Of a DNA stretch of 64,000 bases, positions 10,168 to 21,102 are shown piece by piece; position 1 is the first letter of the stretch; each line of letters starts with the position of its first letter. This DNA is from Nereocystis luetkeana. Taxonomy: Eukaryota; Sar; Phaeophyceae; Laminariales; Laminariaceae. The stretch is from assembly GCA_031213475.1 (NCBI GenBank), contig JARUPZ010000036.1, positions 310,001 through 374,000 of the forward strand, read 5' to 3'. The notes under the pieces are model-generated. The model saw only the letters and a list, made by a program, of their open reading frames with translations, was not told where the DNA came from and ran no database searches. A program made the position numbers and the translations under genes.

Positions 10168-12290
10168 AAAAAGACAGGCAAACCGAAGCTCAAAGCACCC
10201 TCCAGGTAGCCGCAGCAGTTTGTGGTCTCGGTCCTGCGTTCGTCAACTATGCCCCGCCCCTTGGCGTCAGACAATACGGAACAAGCAAAGCAGGCTCGTC
10301 ATCCACCCACGCCACACGACTCCTTTCTTAAGGCATATCAATAAAAGAAAGGAAGAGAAAGCAATTAATGAAAACCACACAGGATCAAAGGCACAAAAAA
10401 AAAGACAAGGGAAGACCACGTTCGAATCAGCTGCACCAGTTGGCGGCGCGAGTAGCATAGGCATGTTACTTCCCAGTCGGCCTGGTGCCTTGCTACCCTG
10501 TCTGCCATCTCCTTCCTACTTTCGTCCTCCGCGGTTTCCCTTCTACTCCTCCTGTTTCCCCCCCTCCCCGCATTCCCTCGGTCGGGTTTCCTTCCACTCC
10601 TGCTGTTGCCTCCCCTCCCCCCACTCCCTTGGACACCACCCACGGCGGGTGCGCGGCGCTGTCTATTCAGCTGTGCCTCACCCTCGTGCCACCGCACCAT
10701 GAACCGTTCGGCTGCTTCAAGGATCCCCGGTACTGCTTCCCCGCCTTTTTGGCTGCAGCGGACCACAGTGCGGTCTCAACTCCGAACACCAAGGGGGAAA
10801 AGTTCCGCTGACGCTATGGTGGTGAGGTCTTCGACTATGCATCTATGCCGAGTCTTAGACTGCCCGCCACGTCTCGGGTTCTCCCCACCAGCTATCGTCC
10901 CGAACATTCCCCGACTGGGTAGTCGCTCCTTGCTTTGCCGTGCCACGGCCCCCGAAAAAAAGAGCCACCGTTTACGGATGGTCGTTTCGATGCTCTCGCA
11001 ACGTGTCATCTTGAGGGCCTTCGCGTACGAGAGGGTGGCGTGGTCAGTACGAAGTCGGCGCTGGAAGCCAATGACTCGCAAAAGAACTTGGTGGTGAGCC
11101 GTTCGAAGGTTGGCAAAGTGTTCCGCTCTGAGGGTCCACGTCACACACCCGTACAGCAGGGTCTCAATCACCTCGGCTTCAGCATTCGGATTTTCAGGCT
11201 AAGGGGGGCGGTCGTCCTATCATACAACTCCGGGCCGAACCGTTCGAGGCAATGCCCGCATGAGACGGATCCGTCGGTCGATTGCGAGCGAGAGGTCAGC
11301 GTTTTCGTGGGTAATGCCGCTTAGGTACAATATCTGCCGTATGTTTATACCTTTGGCCTGCTGCTTCGATGACAAGCGGAGGTGCAAGGATTGTCAGGTC
11401 TGGTGTTACTGCAGTAGAAACATCGTCTCTGTCTTATTTTCTGATACCGCGAGGCCTGCTGCTTCGAAGACAGTCACGATGGCTGCCATCGTTTTCGCGA
11501 GCCCTTCAGCCGACTTCGAGACAGTCCCTGCGTCATCGGCGTACAACATGCCCCATACAGCCCTTCGTACGCTTGCAAACGGCTCCTGCTCCTCTGTTCC
11601 GACTACTCCAGCGTCACCGAGTTGAACCAAATCCCTTACGATGGCTTCGTCTTGGCTGAAGCGTACTAGTACGACGTGTAACGCAGCAGCGAAGAATACG
11701 TTGAACAGTAACGGTGATAGCACGCAGCCTTGCCGCAGCCCCTGCGTGACATCAAACCATTCCGGGTACTCGCCGTCACCCGTACGCATGCGAGCCCGCA
11801 TACCTTGGTGGAAATTACAGATAATTGTCAGCATCTTGGTTGGTACGCCAAAGCGTGTGAGTACCTCCCATAGGAGCTTTCGGTCGACAGAGTCGTACGC
11901 TCTCTGCAGGTCGATAAAGCACACGTACAGGAAGATTTCTCTCTGTTGTCCGAGTTCTTGCAACCGGCGCACGACGAACAACATATCAATCGTTGATCGT
12001 GCGGGGCGGAAGCCGCAATGTTTCTCCGGGAGTAATCCCTCGGTCTCGCAGTAGTTTCTGGGGCAGGACGCGACGATTTTCTACAAAACTTTGCCCGGGT
12101 GGGCAACAAGCGAAACCCCTCTGTAGTAGTTGTAATCATTTCGGTCCTTTTTGTGAAGGGCCTTGATGATCGCATCTTTCCATTGCTGGGGGACTTCTCC
12201 TGATACCCAAACATTGACAAGGATCTTGAAAAAGCGATGGGCAAATGCGGGGTGGTCGGTTTTTAGGAATTCGGCCGGGAGACCATCTTA
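10168..12290 (-). pseudogene. LINE-1 copy B, 5'-truncated, broken ORF
   Basis: Minus strand. From 12290 down, it covers the RT domain (GFRPARSTIDMLFVVRRLQ, then FIDLQRAYDSVDR, GLRQGCVLSPLLFN and the catalytic MLYADDAG), then the C-terminal domain (LLYGCVTWTLRAEHFANLR), and then the 3' UTR down to the promoter-distal A-rich segment. Compared with the intact ORF, frames change near 12080, 11400 and 10770 and stops are present. The endonuclease domain and RT fingers upstream of 12290 are absent, and the (CA)n end is missing at 10168. Typical decayed 5'-truncated LINE. Confidence 0.88.
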
Positions 12291-12296
12291 GGGTTA

Positions 12297-12345
12297 AGTG
12301 CTGGATGTCGACGGGTAGAAATAACGGTTGATGTGGGAACACACA
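12297..12345 (+). mobile_element. LINE-1 3' terminus, sense
   Basis: Contains GTGCTGGATGTCGACGGGTAGA, a diverged GGTTGATGTGGGAAC and a short CA tail. It abuts the 5' end of copy B head to head. Confidence 0.65.
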
Positions 12346-12420
12346 CAGGTTCGCTCAAAGACATAACTTAGGCCGGTAGAACAAAGCGTGATACACACGT
12401 TCGCTCAAAGACGGATGACA

Positions 12421-12529
12421 TATTACGGGGAACCATAGTTAATAGGACCAAATATTGTTAGTAAGAATGGTTAAATATATAGGTTTTTATGTATACCATA
12501 GGTCCTATTAACTATGGTCCCCCGTAATA
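12421..12529. mobile_element. MITE-1, complete (109 bp)
   Basis: TATTACGGGGAACCATAG at the left and CTATGGTCCCCCGTAATA at the right. Perfect family ends with flanking TA on both sides. Confidence 0.88.
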
Positions 12530-12725
12530 GAACAAACTGTGACTTCAGACAGGATCCTCATGACGTGGCGCCAAGGGCGGCTTACAAGCGCCAAGACTTT
12601 AGTTACGCGGGAGACCCACGCCTGCTTCGCGGTTCATGACGTGGTTTCGCAGGCGAGTTTGCAAATGCCAAGAGCTAAATGGCGCAGGACAAAGCAGGCC
12701 GGGCTCCAGACGTTTTCATTTCAGT

Positions 12726-13120
12726 GAAGGAGGGGCTATCTCGCTCAGTTTTTACTGCTTCTCGATTCTGCCTGGAGTTCTGAAGATCAATTTCTTGGCC
12801 TTTTTTTGGCTCTTGAAAAAAAAAGGACTTTAAATTAGTTTGTTTTCTTGTCTTGGATCAAGTCTCAGCTGAGCTGATCGCGGAGTAATGATCGAAAAAA
12901 CGAAAACAAAAAAAATGAAAAAAAAAAACATCCTGAATTCAGTCCGGGAAGGGCTATCTCGCTCAGTTTTCACTGTTTTTCGATTCTAACCAGAGTACTG
13001 ACGATCCCGTTCTTGACTTTTTCTCGAAAAAACATAACTTGAACTTAGTGTGGGATTTTTTTTCTTGGATTTAGAGTCAGCTGAGCTGAGCTGTGTGTGA
13101 TTTTCGAAAAAAAAAAAACG
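12726..13120. repeat. diverged tandem duplication, unit about 220 bp
   Basis: GGGCTATCTCGCTCAGTTTT, GATTCT, TCAGCTGAGCTGA and an A-rich GATTTTCGAAAAAA-like end occur in the same order in two consecutive units (about 12730 and 12950). Function unknown. Confidence 0.7.
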
Positions 13121-13309
13121 AACAGAAAGGAAAGAAGAGGAAGAAAGATGAAAGAAAGGGACGAGTGTTCCGGCAAGAAATCGAAGAAGGACGCCCGAAA
13201 GGTTCTCCGAGAGGCGGAGTTCGGCAAGAGTGTTCCGGGTGGGAGCTCTGAGAGCGCAGCTAGGCCTTTCAATCAAGTGTGGCCAGGACAAGTCACTTGC
13301 GGAGGTTGA

Positions 13310-14190
13310 TGTAACTAGAATATTATTGCGAGCTGATTCCAGGAAAAAAGATGAAAACCTACCTCGGAGCAATAAAAAGCGGAATACCTGATGCGTTGAG
13401 TTTTCCTATACTAAAGATATCCACATGACCGCAGCATGAACAAGGGGAACATATGGGCGAAGAGGTTTATGGCGTACGAGCTGTAGTTCGCGCGTTATGG
13501 GCATTGTTTGTATGACTTGGGGAGGTGATATCTAATAGGGATTTTAGCTTTATACGGTAAAATCATTTCTATTCGTATTCGGGCAATATATCGGTGACTA
13601 CGGCGGATAATTCGACACTAGACTTGTTGACGTGATGTTGACGCGATTGCGTCAACAAAGGGAAGACGTCCATGTCGGTTTTTTTTCTGCGAGCCGTACA
13701 ATGCTGTTGTAACAAAAACATGTCGAAGTGCTAGAGCAATAAATTAAGTTCTTTGGAAACCCTTAAGGGAGAAACATACTCTTCACGGAATCATTTGTTC
13801 ACCTTGGTTTTTGAGAGTTGGAAAGCAAACTTTCACAGGGTCGTGCTTCATAACAATTGCAAAACAAACCACGACTGGGCTTTTTACTAAATACTTATTT
13901 CGTTCATCTTGGGACGGTCAAAGTCGCCGAAAAATCCAGAAAAAAATGGTAAAATGTATACTCAATCCGGGTCAATTTTGCCATATTGTGACCCCCACTC
14001 GTTCTCGCTCAATTTTCAGAGTTGTACGGAAGGCGAAACAAAGTTGGCAAGAACTGTTGAGAGGAACTTATCCGGTCGCTTTTTTTGTTTCAATTGACCA
14101 CTTTCGACCAAAAATGGCCCGAATTGGGGGGAGGGGGAAGACTCGACTTTTTGCTTGTGTTTTCTTCCCCGTATAAGTATACGTGGCCAA
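13310..14190. other. unassigned DNA
   Basis: The 121-codon ORF at 13811-14176 has no recognisable domain. No repeat family assigned. Confidence 0.35.
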
Positions 14191-14195
14191 TTTTG

Positions 14196-15029
14196 GACCA
14201 AAATCAGTGACATCTCATGCTAAGAACAAGTACCAGGTACAAATCACAGCTATTGGCCAGACTGACATCGTACCTGATTTTGGCTCGAAAAGGCCAGGAT
14301 GTACCTGATTTTGTCCACTCGGTCTATTAATAACTTTCAACTGATTTGAATTTTTTTTCAACCAATCAGAAAGGCCATACCTACACTCCATATCTTTTCT
14401 CTGCGTATGCGTCTGCGGTCCCTCGGTTCCACTTCTTGTCTACGTATTAACTCTGTACTCGTACGTACGTATTTGTACATAAATACGTACGCCCATTCGT
14501 ATACTTTTTTTCTTTGGGTATGACAGATATGACTGATGATGTGATGTGTACTCTGTTGTTTTCTCCTGGCCACAGAAGTCGAGTCAAATTACAGCACTGC
14601 TGTGTGGACAAACACAGCAGTTCGTCTGCCCCACCCCGTGTCGATGGGGTCTCAGGTTTGGTATGGCAACATAATTTCATGCCGACCAGGCGGTTCCGCG
14701 AGAGCGGTCGAGATGGTTCAAAGCTGGCAACGGCAATGGGGGGGGGAAGGGCGCCAGAATAAATACTCTTGGCGCTCCCGCCGTGGCGAAACACACGAAG
14801 TCTACTAATAGTGACCCTCCGCAGGTCCAAGTGGAGCCCGTGGTACCTACCGGTATACCCTGAAAAACCCCCCAACAAATCAGATTTAGGAGGCCACACG
14901 TTTGATGTTTAGGCGCTTTACAAAAAACGGATTTTCATGGACTAGACGCCGCTCGTGGCGCGCGCTTTTACTTGATTTTACTATGTACCTGCTTTTGACC
15001 CAAATGGATCAGGTAAAGCTGATTTTGGC
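14196..15029 (+). mobile_element. R1 element copy b, both ends present
   Basis: Begins GACCAAAATCAG and ends CTGATTTTGGCC, so the termini are inverted repeats (consensus GCCAAAATCAGGTATACC). The internal marker strings are shared with copies a, c and d/e. No ORF is conserved among copies, so it is a non-autonomous DNA transposon by inference. Confidence 0.75.
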
Positions 15030-15064
15030 CACAGCCCTTAATATAATAATAAAATACAGTTGTA

Positions 15065-15139
15065 AAAAGCGGATTGGGTGGCGGGACTTACCCACCGGGC
15101 ACCTCTTCACCGTTGCTACGGCAGAGAACGTGGCTGGGG

Positions 15140-15198
<59 letters not shown>

Positions 15199-15536
15199 CA
15201 GCCCGTATGACGGTGATCCTGCAAAGCTATCTGCGGATGGCAGACCTGCCGAACCACTTCACGATGCACTCGTTTCGAGTGGGACGCTCGCTGAGCAAAT
15301 CCCATGCCGGGATGGCTGTGGGCGAGACAAATGAAACTTGGTGGCTGGAAGACAGAGTCAGTTGCGAAGCACTACGTACATACATCGGGGCTGCCTCTAG
15401 TGGACAAGGGCGGGGCAGCACAGAAAGAAGAAACGTGGCCAGAGTTACGCGGACGCTATATAGTAGCGAGCTACCACTGTCGCCAGAGTTCAGAAAATAG
15501 TTTGCGGCGTGTGCAGTGTGCAGGAAAGGGTTGAAC
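15065..15536 (+). pseudogene. tyrosine recombinase fragment with TC-expanded frameshift
   Basis: Homologous to 9235-9621. TGHLFTVATAE lies before the TC run and AARMTVILQSYLRMADLP plus HSFRVGRS after it. The two halves are in different frames; both read (SL)n through the dinucleotide run, so the repeat length sets the frameshift. The Tyr box is also damaged: WKTESVAK is split and the expected KYY reads as CVHT/RTYIG depending on frame. It is 5'-truncated near 15065. Confidence 0.8.
15142..15196 (+). repeat. (TC)n microsatellite inside recombinase remnant
   Basis: About 27 TC units replace the short TCTCTCTCT present at the same place (9300-9308) in the other copy. Confidence 0.9.
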
Positions 15537-15624
15537 TAGGTTGGGTGAGATAGCTTTGCCCCGGACCAGTGATCAACTAAAAATGCAATCTAAAAGGCGC
15601 ACCGAAATATGGGCGGGACCACAG

Positions 15625-15688
15625 GCCGGCGCAGGGGGGAAGCCTCATCCAATCAAATACTTGATCGACGGCAGAGAGACAGTACAGG
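15625..15688 (+). repeat. recombinase-element 3' segment
   Basis: GGCCGGCGCAGG, CCTCATCCAATC and GGCAGAGAGAC correspond to the 70-bp repeat at 9731-9800. The segment lies at a similar distance downstream of the recombinase remnant. Confidence 0.65.
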
Positions 15689-15870
15689 TACAAGTAATAT
15701 TTATATAACGGTCACATGATACGTACCGGTATACAAAGATCATGCATCTGATATACCAGTAACGTTACTCAAGTACGCCGTGTATGCCACAATATATACC
15801 AGATACTGCATACCTGGTACTTCACTGTTCCTCTCGATACCTCCTACTGCTACTGCTGATGTACGAGTTT

Positions 15871-15960
15871 GTACACATACGAGATGGGACAATGGGAACA
15901 GAGGGTGGCACGTGGTGTACGATTGTACACATACGAGATGGGACAATGGGAACAGAGGGT
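15871..15960 (+). repeat. 36-bp direct repeat, two copies
   Basis: GTACACATACGAGATGGGAC through AACAGAGGGT occurs identically at 15871-15906 and 15925-15960 with an 18-bp spacer that itself contains GTACGATT. Confidence 0.9.
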
Positions 15961-16123
15961 CGCATCGAATTGTGCCTACCCACGCTGCAAGGCGCTCTCA
16001 ACAATTGAATCCTTTATATATATTTTTTTGCAAATAAAGTCAAAGCCCGACCCACCTGGGGCTCGAACCCAGGACTCAAACAAGTAGAATTCGAGGTTAA
16101 CCACTTTAACCACCGGGGCGACC
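15961..16123 (-). mobile_element. SINE A, 3'-truncated copy
   Basis: Antisense head and proximal body (B box complement GGCTCGAACCC). It stops at CGCATCGAATTG, lacks the distal body and tail, and joins directly to the 36-bp repeat. Confidence 0.85.
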
Positions 16124-16406
16124 GGCTATTCCATTGTTATGCAATGAAGAAGTAAAGCAGGCAGCAGCAATGCAATGCCATGTAATCATACTGCTGTTTA
16201 CGATAGGCACGACATATGTTCTCTACCTGGTACAAAAGAGAGAGAAAAATAAAAATGTCTGACTACGAGTATTAATAATACATCGCACCTGGTACATAAC
16301 AATACTCGTAGGATGTGCACCTGGTGCGAGGGTAATAGTCCGCAATCGGTCTTACGGTGTGTTTGTTTTTCATGTTAAACCGTTTTTGTACCCGTCGACA
16401 TCTATA

Positions 16407-16469
16407 TGTGGCGTAGCTTTGTGACCACAGAACTTGGATCTCTTCCAGGATTGAAGAATCGGCACGGAC

Positions 16470-16501
<32 letters not shown>

Positions 16502-16882
16502 CCATCCCATTCATTATCTTCGCACATCTTCTTCTCTCTCTCCTTCCAACTCGTAACTCAGATCCGGGGTCACATAGCAGGCTCTTCTCCCCCCTTCCCG
16601 CTACGGTACGTGCCTTCATTTTTTATCGCGAGAAGATTTCAGCCTTTTCTTCCCTCGTCGACTCGCATCGAATTGTGCCTACCCACGCTGCAAGGCGCTC
16701 TCAACAATTGAATCCCTTTTTTTATTTTTGCAAATAAAGTCAAAGTCCGACCCTCCTAGGGCTCGAACCCAGGACTCAAACAAGTAGAATTCGAGGTTAA
16801 CCACTTGAACCACCGGGGCGACCGATTTGTGCTGGATGTCGACGGGTAGAAAGAACGGTTTAATGTGAAGAACACACACACT
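16407..16882 (+). mobile_element. sense LINE-1 3' end, interrupted by a SINE
   Basis: TGGCGTAGCTTTGTGACCAC ... GGCACGGACAC up to 16471 continues after the SINE as TTGTGCTGGATGTCGACGG ... GAACACACACAC. This is the second level of a three-level nest. Confidence 0.75.
16472..16823 (-). mobile_element. SINE A, full length
   Basis: Poly(T) of 29, complement of the body, and head ending CCGGGGCGACC. It is inserted in the sense LINE-1 tail between GGCACGGACAC and TTGTGCTGG. Confidence 0.93.
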
Positions 16883-16990
16883 GTAGCCCAACCAGTGTCC
16901 GTGCCGATTCTTCGATCCCATCAAAAGAGTTACAAGTTCTGTGGTCACAAAACTGCTTCAAGCCCGCTTTCCTTACGTATATATGTACAT

Positions 16991-17330
16991 CGCCCCGGTG
17001 GTTCAAGTGGTTAACCTCGAATTCTACTTGTGTTTGAGTCCTGGGTTCGAGCCCCAGGTGGGTCGGACTTTTGACTTTATTTGCAAAAAAATAAAAAGGA
17101 TTCAATTGTTGAGAGCGCCTTGCAGCGTGGGTAGGCACAATTCGATGCGAGTCGACGAGGGAAGAAAAGGCTGAAATCTTCTCGCGATAAAAATGAAGGC
17201 ACGAACCGTAGCGGGAAGGGGGTATAAGAGCCTGCTATGTGGCCCCGGATCTGAGTTACGAGTTGGAAGGAGAGAGAGAAGAAGATGGACGAAGATAATG
17301 AATGGGATGAACAAAAAAACAACAAAAAAA
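16991..17330 (+). mobile_element. SINE A, nearly full length
   Basis: Head begins at CGCCCCGG. It carries small private changes (GGGGGTATAAGAGCC, ATGTGGCCCCGG) and an interrupted A tail with ACAAAAAAACAACA. Confidence 0.9.
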
Positions 17331-18341
17331 CATAGCGCATATAAGTTTCCCGTGCATTTACATTTATATAATACTGCTGTCTGTACATGCCTAATACAGG
17401 AGACATCAGGGCGCGTCTTAAGGGCCCATCTTAACGAGAACTTTTTTTATGATACTCCGCCGATCTTTTTATCGTTTTATTTGGTTTGCATATGATTGGT
17501 CAAAAAGTGAATCACCCATCATCAGGCATTTTGATGTTTGATTCGAATTAAAACGAAAAAAACGGATTCGACAAGAACTCTTTTGGGACTTCTTTCGCTC
17601 GTGACGTGTTATTCAAATCGGGGAGTTTGTCCAACTCGACGTGGCATGTTCCTGAAACCGAAGCAAGCCACGCAAACTTGAGCCGTGTCGTCGACTGCTT
17701 CACTGGTGAGATCCACCATTCCCGACAGACAGGGCCACCTGAGCAGCCGCAGCGCGAGGTCCGACGGTCCCTAGCACAGAGTAGACCATCGGCGGCTCCT
17801 CAAAAAAATACAAGGCCGTCGCAACCCCAGTTTTTCATTCATCTTTGCCTCGCGAACCACACGAGCACCGACCAGGTCACGACTTCGCTCAGAAAATCGA
17901 TCGCTGTATCCCCGTCGCTGCTGCCTGAGTGCGGCTTCGGGGCTGCGCCAGCCACCCAAGACATCCCAAGAGCGATAGCCTCTTCGGCGATGCCGGCAGA
18001 AACAACCGGCCGCTGCCCGCGGCGCCCCGGGGAGGACGCGGGCCGTCGCTCGCCTCGTTGGTTGCCCTCTGGTGTTCGTTGACCCTTGTGCGTTATTCGA
18101 TCTAAAACAAATATACGCTTATTCCTCGAAAGGACCCAAAGGCATATTTTTCACGAAATTATATTCGATTCAAATCTTCTTTTTTTTCCTATTCTATTAT
18201 CATGAAAAAAGTTGTTCGTTAAGATGGGCCCTAACGGAAAACCTTTTTCATGATAATCGAATACGAAAAAAATAATTTGAGGGGATTTGAATGGAATTTC
18301 GTGAAAAATATGCCTGTGGGTCCAATCGAGGAATAATAGCG

Positions 18342-18471
18342 TATTATGGAGGACCATATGAAATACCAGGTAGGATCTACGGTAGGCACAAAAACCTACC
18401 AGGTACCAAGTATATATTTCGCTATTTATACTAACAATTCATGGTCCGATTTACTATGGTCTCCCGTAATA
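18342..18471. mobile_element. MITE-1 with two micro-insertions
   Basis: TATTATGGAGGACCATA ... ACTATGGTCTCCCGTAATA. Extra TACCAGGTA motifs at 18364-18372 and 18397-18405 are absent from most family members and make this copy longer (130 bp against 109). Confidence 0.85.
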
Positions 18472-18493
18472 GTAAAAAAAACGAGTAACACAC

Positions 18494-18501
18494 TATTAAT
18501 A
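18494..18501. repeat. TA micro-insertion TATTAATA
   Basis: The right arm of the long inverted repeat reads CACTATTAATAGGGTCAACG; the left arm complement reads CACAAGGGTCAACG. Removing TTAATA restores the alignment. Confidence 0.65.
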
Positions 18502-19157
18502 GGGTCAACGAACACCCGAGGGCAACCAACCAGGCGAGCAACGACCCGCGTCCTCCCCGGGGCGCCGCGATCAGCGGCCGATTGTTTCTGCCGGCACCGT
18601 CGCTCTTGGGACATCTTTTGTGCCTGGCGCAGCCCCCAAGCCCCACGCAGGCAGCAGCGACGGGGATACAGCGATCGAACTTCTGAGCGATTTCGTGACT
18701 TGGTCGGTGCTCGTCGTGTGGTTTGCGAGGCCAAAAGGGATGAAAAGCTGGGTTTGCGACGGCCTTGTATTTTTTCAAGGCGCCGCGGATGGTCTACTCT
18801 GTGCTAGGGGCCGTCGGACCTCGCGGTGCGGCTGCTCCGGCGGCCCTGTCTGTTGGGAATGAATGGTGGATCTAACCCGTGAAGAAGTCGACAACACGGC
18901 TCAAGTTTGCGTGGCTTGCTTCGGTCTCAGGAACATGCCACGTCGAGCTGGACGAACTCCCCGAATCGAACAACATGAAGAGCAAAAGACGTTCCGAAAG
19001 GCTTCTTGTCGCATTCGTTTTTATTCGTTTGATTCGAATCAAATGTCAAAATGCTTGATTGATGATTCACTTTTTGACCAATCAGATGCAAATCAAATAA
19101 AACAAAAAAAAGATCGGCGGAGTATCATAAAAAAAAGTTCTCGTTAAGATGGACCCT

Positions 19158-19212
19158 AAACCGTTTTCTGTACCCGTCGACATCCAGCACAACCAGTGTC
19201 GGTGCCGTACGA
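19158..19212 (-). mobile_element. LINE-1 3' UTR fragment, antisense
   Basis: AAACCGTTTTCTGTACCCG and CAGCACAACCAGTGTC match the tail region. It directly abuts the right end of the long inverted-repeat element. Confidence 0.65.
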
Positions 19213-19315
19213 TGTATCATTACTTATTACGTACTTTATAGAAAGCATTATTCAGCAATTCTAAAGTTCGATTTTTAAAGTCTCGACAGCAAACGCCAGA
19301 ATTACAGAGGTCGTC

Positions 19316-19316
19316 A

Positions 19317-19354
<38 letters not shown>
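19316..19354 (+). repeat. (ATG)13 microsatellite
   Basis: Uninterrupted trinucleotide run. Confidence 0.95.
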
Positions 19355-19643
19355 CGTGCTCACATTATTAATATTAATAGTTCCCTCTCCTGAAATCTTG
19401 CCTGTGGTGATAAGAACAGGCTGTAAAACAAAAACATATACATACACAACGCACGGCAGCTTCAGCGTGTGTATGGTCTTGACATTCAATCGCCTTTTCT
19501 GCCCAGCTTCATCAGTACTCCAAGTGTCTGTCCCAATCCCTTACCCTAGAGAAATACGAAGAGGTACTACAGCAGTAATTCTGTCGGCACAGACTGTGAG
19601 ATAGAGTTAGACCAAAAACAAAAATAATCGCGGATGCATGGGT

Positions 19644-19716
19644 CAAGCAAGTGGAGATGCAAGCGTATCGGGTACGAGAACAAGCAAGTGAGATGCAAGC
19701 GTATCGGGTACGAGAA
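19644..19716 (+). repeat. 36/37-bp tandem repeat, two units
   Basis: CAAGCAAGTG(G)AGATGCAAGC followed by GTATCGGGTACGAGAA occurs twice in direct contact. Confidence 0.9.
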
Positions 19717-20149
19717 CGCAACTACACAAGCAAGAACGGAAAATAAGAACAGAAAGACAATAAAAAAATATGAAGTGAAATATAATACGATGACACGAGG
19801 AGACCAGAAAGGCCGCTATGCTTTGTAAATAATAGACGGAACGCACACGTACTCAGATAACTGCTGCACATATATACGAAGCAACACGAAGGAGAGGAAG
19901 ATACCGGTGTAAGGACGGCGGGGAGGGGAGAGGAAACAAAGAGAGAGACAAGGTAAAAAGAAAAAAGGAAGAGAGAAGGGGGGAAAAGCGAGCATCGCAC
20001 CCCAGGCGGTATAGTAAGAACATGGGTGCCCATTTCACCTAGAAAATCGATTCGGGTACAAAAGGGAAACGATATTCACGAGCTATGACCAATTGGTGTG
20101 TGTACACCCCGTATCACTTTCAACCTAGGACACCAGGAATATATCCACG

Positions 20150-20380
20150 TTTTTTCTTTTTTTTTCTTTTGCTCATCCCATTCATTATCTTCGCACATCT
20201 TCTTCTCTCTCTCCTTCCAACTCGTAACTCAGATCCGGGGTCACATAGCAGGCTCTTCTACCCCCTTCCCGCTACGGTACGTGCCTTCATTTTTATCGCG
20301 AGAAGATTTTAGCCTTTTCTTCCCTCGTCGACTCGCATCGAATTGTGCCTACCCTCGCGTTCCCAAGTATTGAATCCTTT
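20150..20380 (-). mobile_element. SINE A lacking the tRNA head
   Basis: T-rich tail and body complement. Part of the GAGAGCGCCTTGCAGC segment is altered (CCCTCGCGTTCCCAAGTATTG) and the head is missing, so it is 5'-truncated. Confidence 0.85.
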
Positions 20381-20753
20381 TGATGTACGCCCGAAAACGG
20401 GAAAAAAAAACAAGAGAGAAAAACGCGGAGAGGTAGGCGTGGAAAAACAAAACCAAGCAGAAAGGAAGGAAAAAGAAAAGGAAGGAAAAACGAAGCACAC
20501 ACACATGGGCTCAGAGCTCAGAGCGCTTGCTGGTACGATCAGTCCTAGGATACGTCCAGCAGTACAGCAGTTCCGGTTTGAACAAACACTCACAGCAAAG
20601 CAGCGTGAGCCGCCAGCAGTAGTACAGGTAGATATTTTTGGGGCCGTGCGACTCCTTGCATATGCGGACGCCGATTGTGTGCCATCCCTCAATCACCCGG
20701 TGGCCGGTGCTGTAGTCGTCACTTTCGACCATTAATTCTCTCCTAAACGCCTA

Positions 20754-20883
20754 TATTACGGGAGGGCATACCAGGTATTAAATAGGATCTACGGCAGACA
20801 CAAAAACCTACGAGTGTATTTACCTATTTTTACTATTAATAACAACATTTATTAGGTCCTATTTACTATGGTCCCCCGTAATA
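20754..20883. mobile_element. MITE-1 with micro-insertion
   Basis: TATTACGGGAGGGCATA at the left and CTATGGTCCCCCGTAATA at the right. TACCAGGTA at 20769-20777 lies inside the left TIR. Confidence 0.87.
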
Positions 20884-20905
20884 CACACATCGTGGAAAAT
20901 TTTGA

Positions 20906-21102
20906 TATTACGGGGGACCATAGTTAATAGGACCTATGGCATACATAAAAACCTAAATATTTAACCAATTTTACTAAAAATATTTGGTCCTCTTAACTAT
21001 AGTAACTATAGTTAATAGGACCTATGGCATACATAAAAACCTAGATATTTAACCAATTTTACTAACAATATTTGGTCCTGTTAACTATGGTCCCCTGTAA
21101 TA
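20906..21102. mobile_element. MITE-1 tandem dimer
   Basis: Two near-identical units (GTTAATAGGACCTATGGCA at about 20924 and 21009) are fused at CTATAGTAACTATAG without the two inner GGGGG ends. Outer ends are TATTACGGGGGACC and GGTCCCCTGTAATA. Confidence 0.87.

Larger units (their letters stand above)
16357..16975 (-). mobile_element. antisense LINE-1 3' end, interrupted
   Basis: The left piece 16357-16406 (GTTAAACCG ... ACCCGTCGACATC) and right piece 16883-16975 (CCAACCAGTGTCCGTGCCG ... GTGGTCACAAA) are collinear parts of one antisense LINE-1 tail. A sense LINE-1 tail is inserted between them. Confidence 0.75.
17421..19157. mobile_element. 1.7-kb long inverted-repeat element
   Basis: The ends are AGGGCCCATCTTAACGAGAA and its complement TTCTCGTTAAGATGGACCCT. 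Each outer arm is about 670 bp (17421-18090 and 18490-19157) and includes a GC-rich stretch (17600-18080 and complement) ending at CGTTGACCC, unlike the AT-rich surroundings. An inner inverted repeat (18111-18200 and 18262-18341) is centred on another copy of GTTAAGATGGGCCC. A MITE-1 sits between the inner and outer right arms. I infer a foldback/long-TIR transposon; the GC-rich part might be captured foreign or host DNA. The ORFs within are shadows. Confidence 0.8.

Noticed and set aside
15871..15960. CRISPR-like repeat-spacer arrangement
   Set aside because: Only two 36-bp repeats, a eukaryotic context and no cas-like genes.
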